DNA of 64,000 nucleotides from Bradyrhizobium sp. dw_78 (lineage in GTDB: Bacteria; Pseudomonadota; Alphaproteobacteria; Rhizobiales; Xanthobacteraceae), in contig NZ_JAAVUS010000003.1 of the NCBI RefSeq assembly GCF_018449525.1, forward strand, positions 524,883 through 588,882, in the 5' to 3' direction. Below, piece after piece: positions 35,948 to 44,113 of the stretch. Each line of letters starts with the position of its first letter. Positions within the stretch are counted from its first letter, which is position 1. The notes beneath the pieces are model-generated. The model did no database searches. It had not been told where the DNA came from and saw only the letters and a list, made by a program, of their open reading frames with translations. A program made the position numbers and the translations under genes.

Positions 35948-37120
35948 TCATCTACTCATGCGTGCGGATGCCGGATGGCCCGGCACCTTAAAGCGCTTGC
36001 CGGTATCAGTGACCTTGGTGCCGTTGACTTTCAGGATCGAGAAATCCTGGTCCAGATAGTTTCCGACCATGATGTATTTGCCGTCGGGCGTGAACTGCGC
36101 GGCTTCGGGCAGGCCGCCGACCTCGATATCCTGGGTCATGGTCACCTTCTTGCCGTCGATCTTCAGCACCGAGATGCTGCCGTTCTTGTGGTAGAAATAG
36201 GTGTTCTTCATATTGGAGCCGCGCAGGATCACGGCGACCGCGAGATCGCCTTTCGGCGACATCGCAAGCCCCTCGGGTCCGTCGCCGACCACCACCCGGT
36301 CGATGATGCGCGGCGGCTTGGCCTCGAGATCGATCACGCTGGACGTGTCGACGCTGCCATCGGAGGAGCCGGCGCCGCCATTGTCGGAGGTGAGCGCGAT
36401 CCTGCCGTTCGGCGTCACCACGACATTGTAGGGCCATTGGCCGGTCGGCAGGTCGATCTTGTTGTAGGTCACCTTGTCGCCGGCGATATCGAGCAGCGAC
36501 ACCTTGCTGGCAGGAAATCGCACGGCCAGCGCCCGCTTGCCGTCCGGCGTGAACATCACATGCGCGACGCTGTCCGGCATCGCGACGGTGTCGGTCAGTT
36601 TGACGTCGGTGCCGTTGATCGAGAGCACGCTGATCGAATTGTCGCCGCGGTTCGCCACCAGCGCCATCTTGCCGGATGGGCTGATGTTAAGCCCCGACGG
36701 TTGCTTGCCGCCGCTGACGGTCGCGGCGAGCCTGGGCGGATTGGCCTTGAGGTCGATGACGTAAATCTTGTTGTCCGGAACCTGTTTCAGCGCATCGCCG
36801 TCCCTGGTCACGTCGACGGAATCCGCCACCAGCGCGATCGAGCCGGTCGGGTCGATGTCGACATTGACCGGCGGTCCGACCACCGAATTCTTCAGCGGCA
36901 GCGAAGCTGCGATCTTCGGACTTTCGGGATTGGCGAGATCGACGATCAGGACCTGATCCTTGCCGTCAGGGGCAAGAATCACTTTGCCGTCCGCATCCCA
37001 TGTCGTCTTCTCATCGAGACCGACGATCATGAACGGCTTGGCATGAACGAAATGAAGGCTGGAGCCGGCGAGCAGGATGGCCGCTCCGACAGATAACCCG
37101 AAGCTACGAGATGCAGGCAT
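35948..37120 (-). CDS. Exported beta-propeller protein (YncE/lactonase-like)
   Basis: The 390-residue protein has a signal peptide ending HFVHA, then repeated strands of the type PSGKMALVANRGDNSISVL, TPDGKRALAVRF, TPNGRIALTSDN and PDGKYIMVGNYLDQDFSILK. This is the pattern of YncE-like seven-bladed propellers, with about seven repeats. These act in the periplasm; the ligand is unknown. No catalytic residues can be assigned. Its start ATG 37120 is followed upstream by a repeat-containing intergenic region, so its promoter may have been affected by the repeat copies at 37207-37332. Confidence 0.87.
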   Translation of the reverse strand: MPASRSFGLSVGAAILLAGSSLHFVHAKPFMIVGLDEKTTWDADGKVILAPDGKDQVLIVDLANPESPKIAASLPLKNSVVGPPVNVDIDPTGSIALVADSVDVTRDGDALKQVPDNKIYVIDLKANPPRLAATVSGGKQPSGLNISPSGKMALVANRGDNSISVLSINGTDVKLTDTVAMPDSVAHVMFTPDGKRALAVRFPASKVSLLDIAGDKVTYNKIDLPTGQWPYNVVVTPNGRIALTSDNGGAGSSDGSVDTSSVIDLEAKPPRIIDRVVVGDGPEGLAMSPKGDLAVAVILRGSNMKNTYFYHKNGSISVLKIDGKKVTMTQDIEVGGLPEAAQFTPDGKYIMVGNYLDQDFSILKVNGTKVTDTGKRFKVPGHPASARMSR

Positions 37121-37206
37121 TAGGCGTTCTCCCAGATCAATAAGACCGGTCTCTGATGGACCGGTTTCACGGACGAAAGCCTACGCGTTCGGATGTGCGG
37201 GAGCCA

Positions 37207-37267
37207 TAGCGTTTTAGCCCAAGCGGATTCCGGTTCGCGAGATGAAAGCGCGTCAAAACAAAATAGC
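37207..37267 (+). repeat. Dispersed bipartite repeat, first of a direct pair
   Basis: TAGCGTTTTAGCCCAAGCGG then ATTCCGGTTCGCGAGATGAA and GCGCGTCAAAACAAAATAGC. Only the left part (no hairpin) is present. Confidence 0.75.
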
Positions 37268-37268
37268 A

Positions 37269-37332
37269 TAGCGTTTTCGAGCGAAGTGGCTTCCGGTTCG
37301 CGTGAAGAAAACGCGTCAAAACAAAAGAGTAA
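37269..37332 (+). repeat. Dispersed bipartite repeat, second of a direct pair
   Basis: TAGCGTTTTCGAGCGAAGTG then GCTTCCGGTTCGCGTGAAGA and AAACGCGTCAAAACAAAAGA. It is the cleanest left part in the window and starts two bases after the preceding copy. The pair lies in the divergent region between the propeller gene and the TAXI gene. Confidence 0.8.
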
Positions 37333-37501
37333 CGCCGGTTACGCCTCAGAGCCGATTAGGCCCCCGGTCGCGCAGTGCAAAGATGAATGCCGCCACGCGG
37401 AACGCTTAATTGTCGCGGTCGCGTTTTTCACCGGACGGATGGGTTGACCACCGGTCCCGGTCCGTCCAATTTCCCCATCAGCTACGGGGGAAATAATACA
37501 A

Positions 37502-38449
37502 ATGAATTTAAGGTTGATGGCTGTCGTCGCTGCGGTCGGCGTGGTGTTGTCGGGGCCCGCCGCGAGGGCCGAGCAATTTGTCAACGTCCTGACCGGCGGC
37601 ACATCGGGCGTGTATTATCCGCTCGGGGTCGCGATCGGAAAAATCTTCAGCGACAAGCTTCCGGACGTAAGGACTCAGGTGCAGGCCACCAAGGCGTCGG
37701 TGGAGAACCTGATCCTCTTGCAGCAGGGCCGCGGCGAAATCGCCTTCGTGCTGGGCGACTCGCTGAAGGCGGCGTGGGAAGGCGACGAGGAGGCCGGCTT
37801 CAAGAGCAAGCTGACCAAGCTTCGCACCATCGGTGCGATCTATCCGAACTACATCCAGATCGTGGCGACGGCCGACAGCGGCATCAAGACGCTGGCCGAT
37901 CTGAAGGGCAAGAGCCTTTCGGTGGGCGCACCGAAGTCCGGCACCGAGCTCAACTCGCGCGCCATCCTTGCGGCTGCGGGCTTGAGCTACAAGGATATCG
38001 GCAAGGTCGAATATCTGCCCTTTGCCGAATCCGTCGATCTGATGAAGAACCGGCAACTGGACGCGACGCTGCAATCGGCCGGTCTCGGGGTCGCCTCGCT
38101 GAAGGATCTCAGCACCTCGACGGATATCACCGTCGTCTCCGTCCCCAAGGAGACCATCGACAAGATTGGTCCGCCCTTCGTGGCGGTGACGATCCCGGCC
38201 GGAACCTATACCGGCCAGGAAAAGGATGTCTCGACCGCGGCGGTGGTGAATTATCTGGTCACCAGTTCGGCGGTGTCCGACGATCTCGCCTATCAGATGA
38301 CCAAGCTGATTTTTGAATCGCTGCCGGAATTGGCGAACGCGCATGTGGCCGGCAAGGAGATCAAGCTGGAGAATGCGGCGATCGGCAGCCCGGTACCGCT
38401 GCATCCGGGTGCGATCCGCTACTACAAAGAAAGGGGTTTAATTAAATAA
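37502..38449 (+). CDS. TAXI-family TRAP transporter solute-binding protein
   Basis: The 315-residue periplasmic protein has a signal peptide ending ARA and the TAXI pattern GGTSGVYYPLGVAIGKIFSD near the N-terminus, with VTSSAVSDDLAYQMTKLIFE further on. It binds the substrate for the fused permease downstream. Usual substrates of the family are organic acids such as glutamate, 2-oxo acids or aromatic compounds; here it is unknown. The start ATG 37502 has GGGGGA upstream. The permease follows after 125 bp, and the DUF1850 gene after that, so this is a full TAXI-TRAP operon. Confidence 0.94.
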   Translation: MNLRLMAVVAAVGVVLSGPAARAEQFVNVLTGGTSGVYYPLGVAIGKIFSDKLPDVRTQVQATKASVENLILLQQGRGEIAFVLGDSLKAAWEGDEEAGFKSKLTKLRTIGAIYPNYIQIVATADSGIKTLADLKGKSLSVGAPKSGTELNSRAILAAAGLSYKDIGKVEYLPFAESVDLMKNRQLDATLQSAGLGVASLKDLSTSTDITVVSVPKETIDKIGPPFVAVTIPAGTYTGQEKDVSTAAVVNYLVTSSAVSDDLAYQMTKLIFESLPELANAHVAGKEIKLENAAIGSPVPLHPGAIRYYKERGLIK

Positions 38450-38574
38450 GACGATTGCTTAGCGGAGCCTGCCATCGGGCCGCGCCGCGTACACCCGTTG
38501 GCGCTTTTGCCCGCGCATGGCGTATCTTTAGATGGCGCGGAGTGATATGGCGTCGCGCGCGGGGGACAACGAAG

Positions 38575-40683
38575 ATGTTGCAGGTGAGGGGCGCCGAGCA
38601 GCCCGGCAAGGCCAAATTAGATAATTTCGAGCATGGATTCCCGGAAGGATTCGGGCCGGGCGGCTGGGGCCACTTGGCCTATGCCATAGGCATCGCGTTC
38701 GCGGCCTTTCAACTCGTCGTCGCGGCGTGGAGCGTTTTGCCGAGCCAGGTGGTGCGTGGCGTCCATGTCGGCTTTCTGATCCTGATGACCTTCGGGCTGG
38801 TCGGCAATTTCACCGCCAAGAGCAATATCGGCCGCAGCATCGGCTGGCTGGTCGGTAGCGCCGGATTCCTGTGCGGGCTCTATCAGTGGATTTTTTATGC
38901 CGACCTGATCGCGCGCGACGGTGATCCGACGCCGCTTGATCTGGCGGTCGGAACCCTGCTTGCGGTGCTGATCTTCGAGGGCACACGGCGGCTGATGGGT
39001 CTGGCGCTGCCGCTGATGTGCGGAGCCTGCATCCTCTACTGGTTCTTCGGCCAATATCTGCCCGCGCCGTTCAATCATCGCGGCTACGGGTTCGACCAGA
39101 TCATCAGCCATCTGTCCTACGGCACCGAGGGATTTTACGGTGTGCCGATCTACGTTTCGGCGACCTACATCTTTCTGTTCATCCTGTTCGGCTCGTTCCT
39201 TGAACGCGCCGGCATGATTCAATTGTTCACCGATGTGTCGCTCGGCCTGTTCGGCACCACGCTGGGCGGTCCGGCGAAGGTCGCGGTATTCGCCTCGGGC
39301 ATGATGGGAACGGTCTCCGGTTCGGGCGTCGCCAACGTCGTCACCGTCGGCCAGTTCACCATCCCGCTGATGATCAGGTTCGGCTATCGTCCCGCCTTCG
39401 CCGCCGGGGTGGAAGCGACCGCCTCGATGGGGGGACAGATCATGCCGCCGGTGATGGGCGCGGTCGCCTTCATCATGGCGGAGACGCTGGGCGTCGAATA
39501 TTCCGTCATCGTCAAGGCGGCGGTGATCCCGGCGATCCTCTATTTCGCCTCCGCGTTCTGGATGGTGCATCTCGAGGCCGGCAAGCATGGCCTCGTCGGC
39601 ATGAAGCGTTCGGAAATTCCAAGCGCCTGGAAGGCGCTGGTGGCGCGCTGGTATCTGGTGCTGCCGCTGGCGGCGCTGGTCTACATGCTGTTCCAGGGCT
39701 TCACGCCGCTTTATGCCGGCAGCATCGGACTCGCGCTGACGGTGGCGTTGATCCTCGGCGCCAGTATCTCGCTCGGCTTTTCGAACACGGCCTTGCGCTA
39801 CGTGTTCTGGATCGGGCTGGCGCTGGTGATCGCGGCGCTATGGCGCGACGGGCTCGACATCATTTCCGCAGCGTGCGTCGTCGGCGTGCTGGTGCTGATC
39901 GCGGCGATCACGCGCGGCGGCCGGGCGACATTGGCCGCCTGCCGAGATTCGCTGGCCGACAGCGCCAAATCGGCGCTGACCGTCGGCATGGCCTGCGCCA
40001 TTGTCGGCAGCATCATCGGCATGATGACGCAGACCGGCGTCGGCACCATCTTCGGCAGCTGGATCATCGGGCTCGGCGCAAAGAGCCTGTTCGTCGCGCT
40101 GATCATGACCATGCTGCTGTCGATCCTGCTCGGCACCGGCATTCCGACGATCCCGACCTATATCATCACCGCGGCTTTGGCGGCGCCGGCGCTCGCCAAG
40201 CTCGGGGTCGCCCTGATCGCCAGCCACATGTTTGCGTTCTATTACGGCATCATGGCCGATCTTTCCCCGCCGGTGGCGCTGGCGGCGCTGGCGGCGGCGC
40301 CGATCGCCAAGGAAAACCCCGACAAGATCGGCTGGGAAGCGATGCGCATCGCGCTCGCCGGCTATGTCATTCCCTTCATCTTCATCTATTCGCCGTCGCT
40401 GATGTTGCAGCCCGGCGACCCCCTGGCGGCTCAGCTCGGATTCTACGGCGCGGTGGCATTCGCGACGTTCAAGGCGCTGGTTGCCATCGCGCTGTTCGGC
40501 ATGGTCGCGATCGGCTTTTTGTTCACGCCGTTGACCTGGCTCGAGCGGGGCGCGGCTTTCCTTGCGGCGCTGTGCCTGCTCGGCGATTTCCGCTTCAGCG
40601 ACACGCTCGGTTTTACGCTGGCGGTGGCCTGCGTGCTCTGGCAATGGCAGCGGCGTCCGCGCAACGTGGTGGTCGCAGATTGA
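38575..40683 (+). CDS. TRAP transporter fused permease subunit (4TM/12TM)
   Basis: The 702-residue inner-membrane protein joins the small and large TRAP permease halves. The hydrophobic segments start with HLAYAIGIAFAAFQLVVAAW. In the large half, GTVSGSGVANVVTVGQFTIP, GVEATASMGGQIMPPVMGAV and AFYYGIMADLSPPVALAALA are the sequences that define fused TAXI permeases. Energy comes from a sodium or proton gradient. The start ATG 38575 has GGGGGA nine bases upstream; the longer frame has no membrane sequence. The DUF1850 gene starts within its stop codon (TTGA), so the two are coupled. Confidence 0.95.
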   Translation: MLQVRGAEQPGKAKLDNFEHGFPEGFGPGGWGHLAYAIGIAFAAFQLVVAAWSVLPSQVVRGVHVGFLILMTFGLVGNFTAKSNIGRSIGWLVGSAGFLCGLYQWIFYADLIARDGDPTPLDLAVGTLLAVLIFEGTRRLMGLALPLMCGACILYWFFGQYLPAPFNHRGYGFDQIISHLSYGTEGFYGVPIYVSATYIFLFILFGSFLERAGMIQLFTDVSLGLFGTTLGGPAKVAVFASGMMGTVSGSGVANVVTVGQFTIPLMIRFGYRPAFAAGVEATASMGGQIMPPVMGAVAFIMAETLGVEYSVIVKAAVIPAILYFASAFWMVHLEAGKHGLVGMKRSEIPSAWKALVARWYLVLPLAALVYMLFQGFTPLYAGSIGLALTVALILGASISLGFSNTALRYVFWIGLALVIAALWRDGLDIISAACVVGVLVLIAAITRGGRATLAACRDSLADSAKSALTVGMACAIVGSIIGMMTQTGVGTIFGSWIIGLGAKSLFVALIMTMLLSILLGTGIPTIPTYIITAALAAPALAKLGVALIASHMFAFYYGIMADLSPPVALAALAAAPIAKENPDKIGWEAMRIALAGYVIPFIFIYSPSLMLQPGDPLAAQLGFYGAVAFATFKALVAIALFGMVAIGFLFTPLTWLERGAAFLAALCLLGDFRFSDTLGFTLAVACVLWQWQRRPRNVVVAD

Positions 40684-41054
40684 GCCTGTGCCTGGCCTCC
40701 GCGGGCGTCGTGAAGACGCTTTCGATCGCGGCCTTCACGCTGGTATGGACCCATTCGGTTGAAAAGATCGACTGGCAGGAAGATTGGCGCATCACGCAAC
40801 AAGGCCTCGAACTGGTGCAGGCGCGGGTTAAGGGTTTTGGCGCGGGCATGGAACCCCCGCCTGAGGCGCGGCTCGTCGACGGCTGGTTTCAATGGCAGCC
40901 GAAGCGCCCGCCGATGCCGGAACTGGCGCTGGCCAATTCCGGCGCTGCCGGGGAATGGCGACTGTGCCATGATGGAAATTGCCGGACGCTGTCGGATATT
41001 TTAGGGCATCCGGTCGGCGTGCATGTCACGATCATGCGCGCCTGCGAACCATGA
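40680..41054 (+). CDS. DUF1850 protein associated with TAXI-TRAP transport
   Basis: The 124-residue protein has the DUF1850 pattern LCLASAGVVKTLSIAAFTLV then WTHSVEKIDWQEDWRIT, ARVKGFGAGMEPPPEARLVD, and GWFQWQPKR near the end. In alphaproteobacteria this family often follows TAXI permease genes and may be a small exported/membrane accessory. I start at TTG 40680, which overlaps the permease stop; GTG 40710 is possible. Cysteines CHDGNCR are near the C-terminus. Confidence 0.83.
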   Translation: MSLCLASAGVVKTLSIAAFTLVWTHSVEKIDWQEDWRITQQGLELVQARVKGFGAGMEPPPEARLVDGWFQWQPKRPPMPELALANSGAAGEWRLCHDGNCRTLSDILGHPVGVHVTIMRACEP

Positions 41055-41067
41055 CGACAACAATAAT

Positions 41068-41150
41068 AACGCGGCGCTGTTTCTGGTCTCCGACGAATCG
41101 AAATACGTCACCAGGATCGAATTGGTGGTCGATGGCGGGATCACGCCTGA
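41068..41150 (+). pseudogene. C-terminal remnant of a short-chain dehydrogenase
   Basis: The frame at 41071 reads AALFLVSDESKYVTRIELV then VDGGITPE, which is the C-terminal hallmark of classical SDR enzymes (usually ALFLASDESSYVTGxELxVDGG). No upstream SDR core exists in the window, so it is a relic of a deleted gene. It is followed by an unrelated stretch and then the CPA1 antiporter on the minus strand. Confidence 0.65.
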
Positions 41151-41300
41151 AGTGAGCTGGTCTCCCGCCGTCCCGGCCTTGAGCCGGGACCTGTAGCCAA
41201 CAATCTTCGTGGCTACGGCAAGCTGGCGCCGCGTCGGGCACAACAATAAACATTCGTGGTTATGGATCCCTGCTTTCACAGAGACGACAGGGAAAGTTTT

Positions 41301-42845
41301 TCATCCCTGTGCGCTGAGTTCGGCGCGGTCGAACTCTTCCTCGAGCAGATGAAAGGCATCGTCGCCGATCGCCTCGGACCGGCGCAGCGTCAGCAGCGCG
41401 CCTCGCGCCGCGCCGATCGCGCGCCGGCGCAGCGGATCGGCCGGCAGTTCGCCGGAGACAACGCCGCCATCGGGATCGCCCTCGGCACGCATCAGCAGCG
41501 CGCGGTATTCCAGCCGGAGAATTTCCGCCTCCTCCGACGGATCGCCGTCGATCTCGTCGAGCGCGGCCCGGTAGGCGACGCCGCGGGCGTGGGCGGCCTC
41601 GGCCGCCACCGGGTCATCGTCCTTCAGCCGCAGCGCCATGATCAGCGGGCGCAAGGTCAGGCCCTGGATCGCCAGCGACCCCAGCACCACGGCAAAGGCG
41701 GTCAGCAGAATGAGATCGCGATAGGGGAAGCCTTCCGGCAGCGCGAACGCCGCCGCCAGCGTCACGATGCCGCGCATTCCGCACCAGGCGACCACGATGC
41801 CGCTTTTCACGGTCGGCACCGCCATTGACGTTCCGGGATGAAGCCAGCCGCGCGCGGCCAGCCACCGCAAGGCCGCGCCATAGCTCATCACCCAGGCGAT
41901 GCGGGCGAAGATCACGGCGGCAAGGACGCAAGCCGCCACGGCGGAATATTCCATCTGCATCGCGCCGTCGAGGCGGGTCCAGATCGGGCGCAATTGCATG
42001 CCGATCAGCATGAAGGCCATCACATTCAGGATGAAGACCGCGGTGTCCCACACCGCATAGGCCGGCACGCGCAGCCGCGCCGGCGTTCGCGCCGGCGCGG
42101 TGCGGGCGATCGTGATCGCATAGGCGACGATGGTGAGAATACCGGAGAGGCCGAGATGTTCGGCGGCGATCCACACTGTAAAGGTGCCGGCGAATTGCAG
42201 GATGATCGCGCTCGGCGCGTCGCTCACGCGCTGCGTCAGCTGCGTCCAGATCCTGGCAAACAGATAGCCGGCCACTAGGCTGCCCGCCAATGCCAGCAGG
42301 ATCGAGGGCACGAACTCGTTCCACTTGAAATGCGAAAGCGCGGCGGCGCCGACCGCGACCCGGAAGATCAACAGCGCGCTGGCGTCGTTGAGCAGGCTTT
42401 CGCCCTCGAGGATCTTGAGGATCCGGTACGGCAGCTTGATCTGGCGCAGGATGGCGGTGGCGGCGGCCGCGTCCGGCGGGGCCACGATGGCGCCGAGCGC
42501 GACCGCGGCAGCCCACGGCATGTCCGGCTTCAGCCAATGAACCAGGACTGCGACCACCGCCGTGGTGACGCCGACCGCGAAGAACACCAGCGCCGAGACC
42601 GGCAGCCAGTTCTTGCGCAGGTCGCGCAGCGAGGTGTCATAGGCGGCATCGAGCAGGACCGGCGCGACGAACAGCGCCAGCGCCAGGCCGGGCTCCAATG
42701 TCCAGGCCGGACTCCACGGCACAAACGCCAGCAATGCGCCGCCGATGGCGAGAAAGGTCGGGTAGGGCACCTTGATCCGCCGCGCCAGCGCCGACAGCAC
42801 CACGGCGCTGAGCAGTAAACCAATGATCCATTCGAACGTGACCAA
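41301..42845 (-). CDS. CPA1-family Na+/H+ antiporter
   Basis: The 514-residue membrane protein has about 12 helices and the NhaP/CPA1 motifs: LGAIVAPPDAAAATAILRQ and LEGESLLNDASALLIFR, with the ND pair of the ion site, and MAFMLIGMQLRP. The last 110 residues form a soluble cytoplasmic tail rich in Arg, Glu and Asp that could be regulatory. It exchanges Na+ or K+ for protons and helps pH and salt homeostasis. The start ATG 42845 is close to a divergent repeat copy (42889), with no other gene upstream. Confidence 0.93.
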   Translation of the reverse strand: MVTFEWIIGLLLSAVVLSALARRIKVPYPTFLAIGGALLAFVPWSPAWTLEPGLALALFVAPVLLDAAYDTSLRDLRKNWLPVSALVFFAVGVTTAVVAVLVHWLKPDMPWAAAVALGAIVAPPDAAAATAILRQIKLPYRILKILEGESLLNDASALLIFRVAVGAAALSHFKWNEFVPSILLALAGSLVAGYLFARIWTQLTQRVSDAPSAIILQFAGTFTVWIAAEHLGLSGILTIVAYAITIARTAPARTPARLRVPAYAVWDTAVFILNVMAFMLIGMQLRPIWTRLDGAMQMEYSAVAACVLAAVIFARIAWVMSYGAALRWLAARGWLHPGTSMAVPTVKSGIVVAWCGMRGIVTLAAAFALPEGFPYRDLILLTAFAVVLGSLAIQGLTLRPLIMALRLKDDDPVAAEAAHARGVAYRAALDEIDGDPSEEAEILRLEYRALLMRAEGDPDGGVVSGELPADPLRRRAIGAARGALLTLRRSEAIGDDAFHLLEEEFDRAELSAQG

Positions 42846-42888
42846 GCCGGAAATCCTCGCCGTTCAATTGCAATCGATCGCCGTAACT

Positions 42889-42990
42889 TAGGGCGTTTTC
42901 GAGCCGGGTGGATAGCGGTTCGGGTGTGGAAAACCTGTCGAAGCAAAAATCTGGCGCTTCTGTTCCGGTTCAATCAGAATCGGGTCTCCA
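42889..42990 (+). repeat. Dispersed bipartite repeat, diverged full-length copy
   Basis: TAGGGCGTTTTCGAGCCGGG is followed by GATAGCGGTTCGGGTGTGGA, AAACCTGTCGAAGCAAAAAT, and the hairpin half TTCCGGTTCAATCAGAATCG. It lies between the antiporter and the LprI-like gene. Confidence 0.65.
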
Positions 42991-43079
42991 GCAGCAAAAA
43001 TCCGTCGTCATGATGGGGCGAATCCGCGCTAGCATGGCTGATGGCGCGTGCCAAAAAGCGATTTGCAACGGGATAGCCA

Positions 43080-43856
43080 ATGCAGCGGCGTGGTGCGGGA
43101 CCGGTCCGGAAAGCGGCTGTCGTTGCGGCGCTATGGGGTGCGCTGTCCTGCGCCGCGTTCGCGGCCGGCTCCGGGCCGGCCACGAATCCGCAAGCCGATC
43201 CCGCGCCTTGCGCCACCGCCGCGGTTTCCGGCGACGACGACAGGATCGTTGCCGTGTGCGGCGCCCTGATCGACAACGAAAAGACCTCGCAGGCCGACCG
43301 CATCAAGGCGCTGATCGCGCGGGCCGGCGTCTATGACCGCAAGGACATGATCGACCGGGCCATTGACGATGACAGCACGGTGCTGCGGCTCGATCCGTCG
43401 CTGGCCGATATCTATAACGCGCGCGGCGAACTCTGGCGCAGGAAGGGCGACCGTCCCAGCGCGCTGCGCGATTTCGGCGCTGCGCTGAAACTCGATCCGG
43501 ATCACGCCGCCGCAAAGGCCAATTACAAGGCGCTGGCACAGGAACTCGAGCGGCTCGGCGCGCTGATGGCCGTCAACAACAAGCCGAGCTTCAATTGCGC
43601 CACCGCCAGGCGCGCGGTGGAGAAAGCGATCTGCGCCAATCCGGACCTCGCCAATCTCGACCGCGAGATCTACGCGGTGAATGTCAGGGTGGTCGGCGAC
43701 GCCACCCGCGACGATCCGCGCGCCGGCCGCGCCTTGCAACGCGAGCAGGATGCGTTTCTGGCGCGCCGCAATGCCGGGTTCGGCCAGCCGGATTACGATC
43801 TTCAGAAGGAGATGCGCGCGCGGCTGGACCATCTGCGGGCGATCGGAAAGCATTAG
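43080..43856 (+). CDS. Exported TPR-like protein with an LprI/DUF1311-type C-terminus
   Basis: The 258-residue protein has a signal peptide (GAGPVRKAAVVAALWGALSC then AAFAAG). The middle part has TPR-like helices (IYNARGELWRRKGDRPSALR then DFGAALKLDPDHAAAK). The C-terminal part has PSFNCATARRAVEKAICANP and LANLDREIYAV, the Cys-containing pattern of LprI/DUF1311. LprI-like domains can inhibit host lysozyme in mycobacteria, but this role here is speculative. The start ATG 43080 is the best one. It is a single gene; a palindromic repeat follows it. Confidence 0.83.
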   Translation: MQRRGAGPVRKAAVVAALWGALSCAAFAAGSGPATNPQADPAPCATAAVSGDDDRIVAVCGALIDNEKTSQADRIKALIARAGVYDRKDMIDRAIDDDSTVLRLDPSLADIYNARGELWRRKGDRPSALRDFGAALKLDPDHAAAKANYKALAQELERLGALMAVNNKPSFNCATARRAVEKAICANPDLANLDREIYAVNVRVVGDATRDDPRAGRALQREQDAFLARRNAGFGQPDYDLQKEMRARLDHLRAIGKH

Positions 43857-43878
43857 TTGCGCGGCAATGGGACTCGTT

Positions 43879-43974
43879 CCCTCCCCCTTGTGGGGAGGGT
43901 TAGGGAGGAGGGTGAGCCGCAAACGCCGGAGCTCACGGTACCCTCCTCTCCACCTCTTCCCCACAAGGGGGAGA
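43879..43974. repeat. Palindromic intergenic repeat (CTCCCCCTTGTGGGGAGG family)
   Basis: CCCTCCCCCTTGTGGGGAGG at 43879-43898 pairs with CTTCCCCACAAGGGGGAG at 43957-43974 with one mismatch, and an inner stem GGAGGGTGAGC/GCTCACGGTACCCTCC continues it. It is about 95 bp long and lies between the LprI-like gene and prpE. A short relic of the same family may lie at 34690-34712. Confidence 0.75.
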
Positions 43975-44113
43975 GAGCAGAGTACCGTTCGCGGGAATAA
44001 TCCGCCTCCCACCGGCGAGTGCATTCTGCTTGACTGGGCCCCCGGTTTTTCCGGCTTGAATCGCCGCCGCTTCCCGTGACAATGGCATTAACGAGCGTGA
44101 CGGGAGAGACGCC

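Larger units (their letters stand above)
37121..37501. other. Divergent intergenic region with repeat pair; probable taxi promoter
   Basis: The 381 bp between the propeller start and the TAXI start hold the repeat pair at 37207-37332, then about 170 bp with the likely promoter of the transporter operon and the ribosome site GGGGGAAATAATACAA before ATG 37502. No RNA gene is evident. The small ORF 37193-37447 is translated repeat and not a gene. Confidence 0.55.

Noticed and set aside
37193..37447. A plus-strand ORF of 84 codons between the propeller and TAXI genes
   Set aside because: Its protein is translated repeat (SREENASKQKS-like), so it reflects the repeat pair and not a gene.
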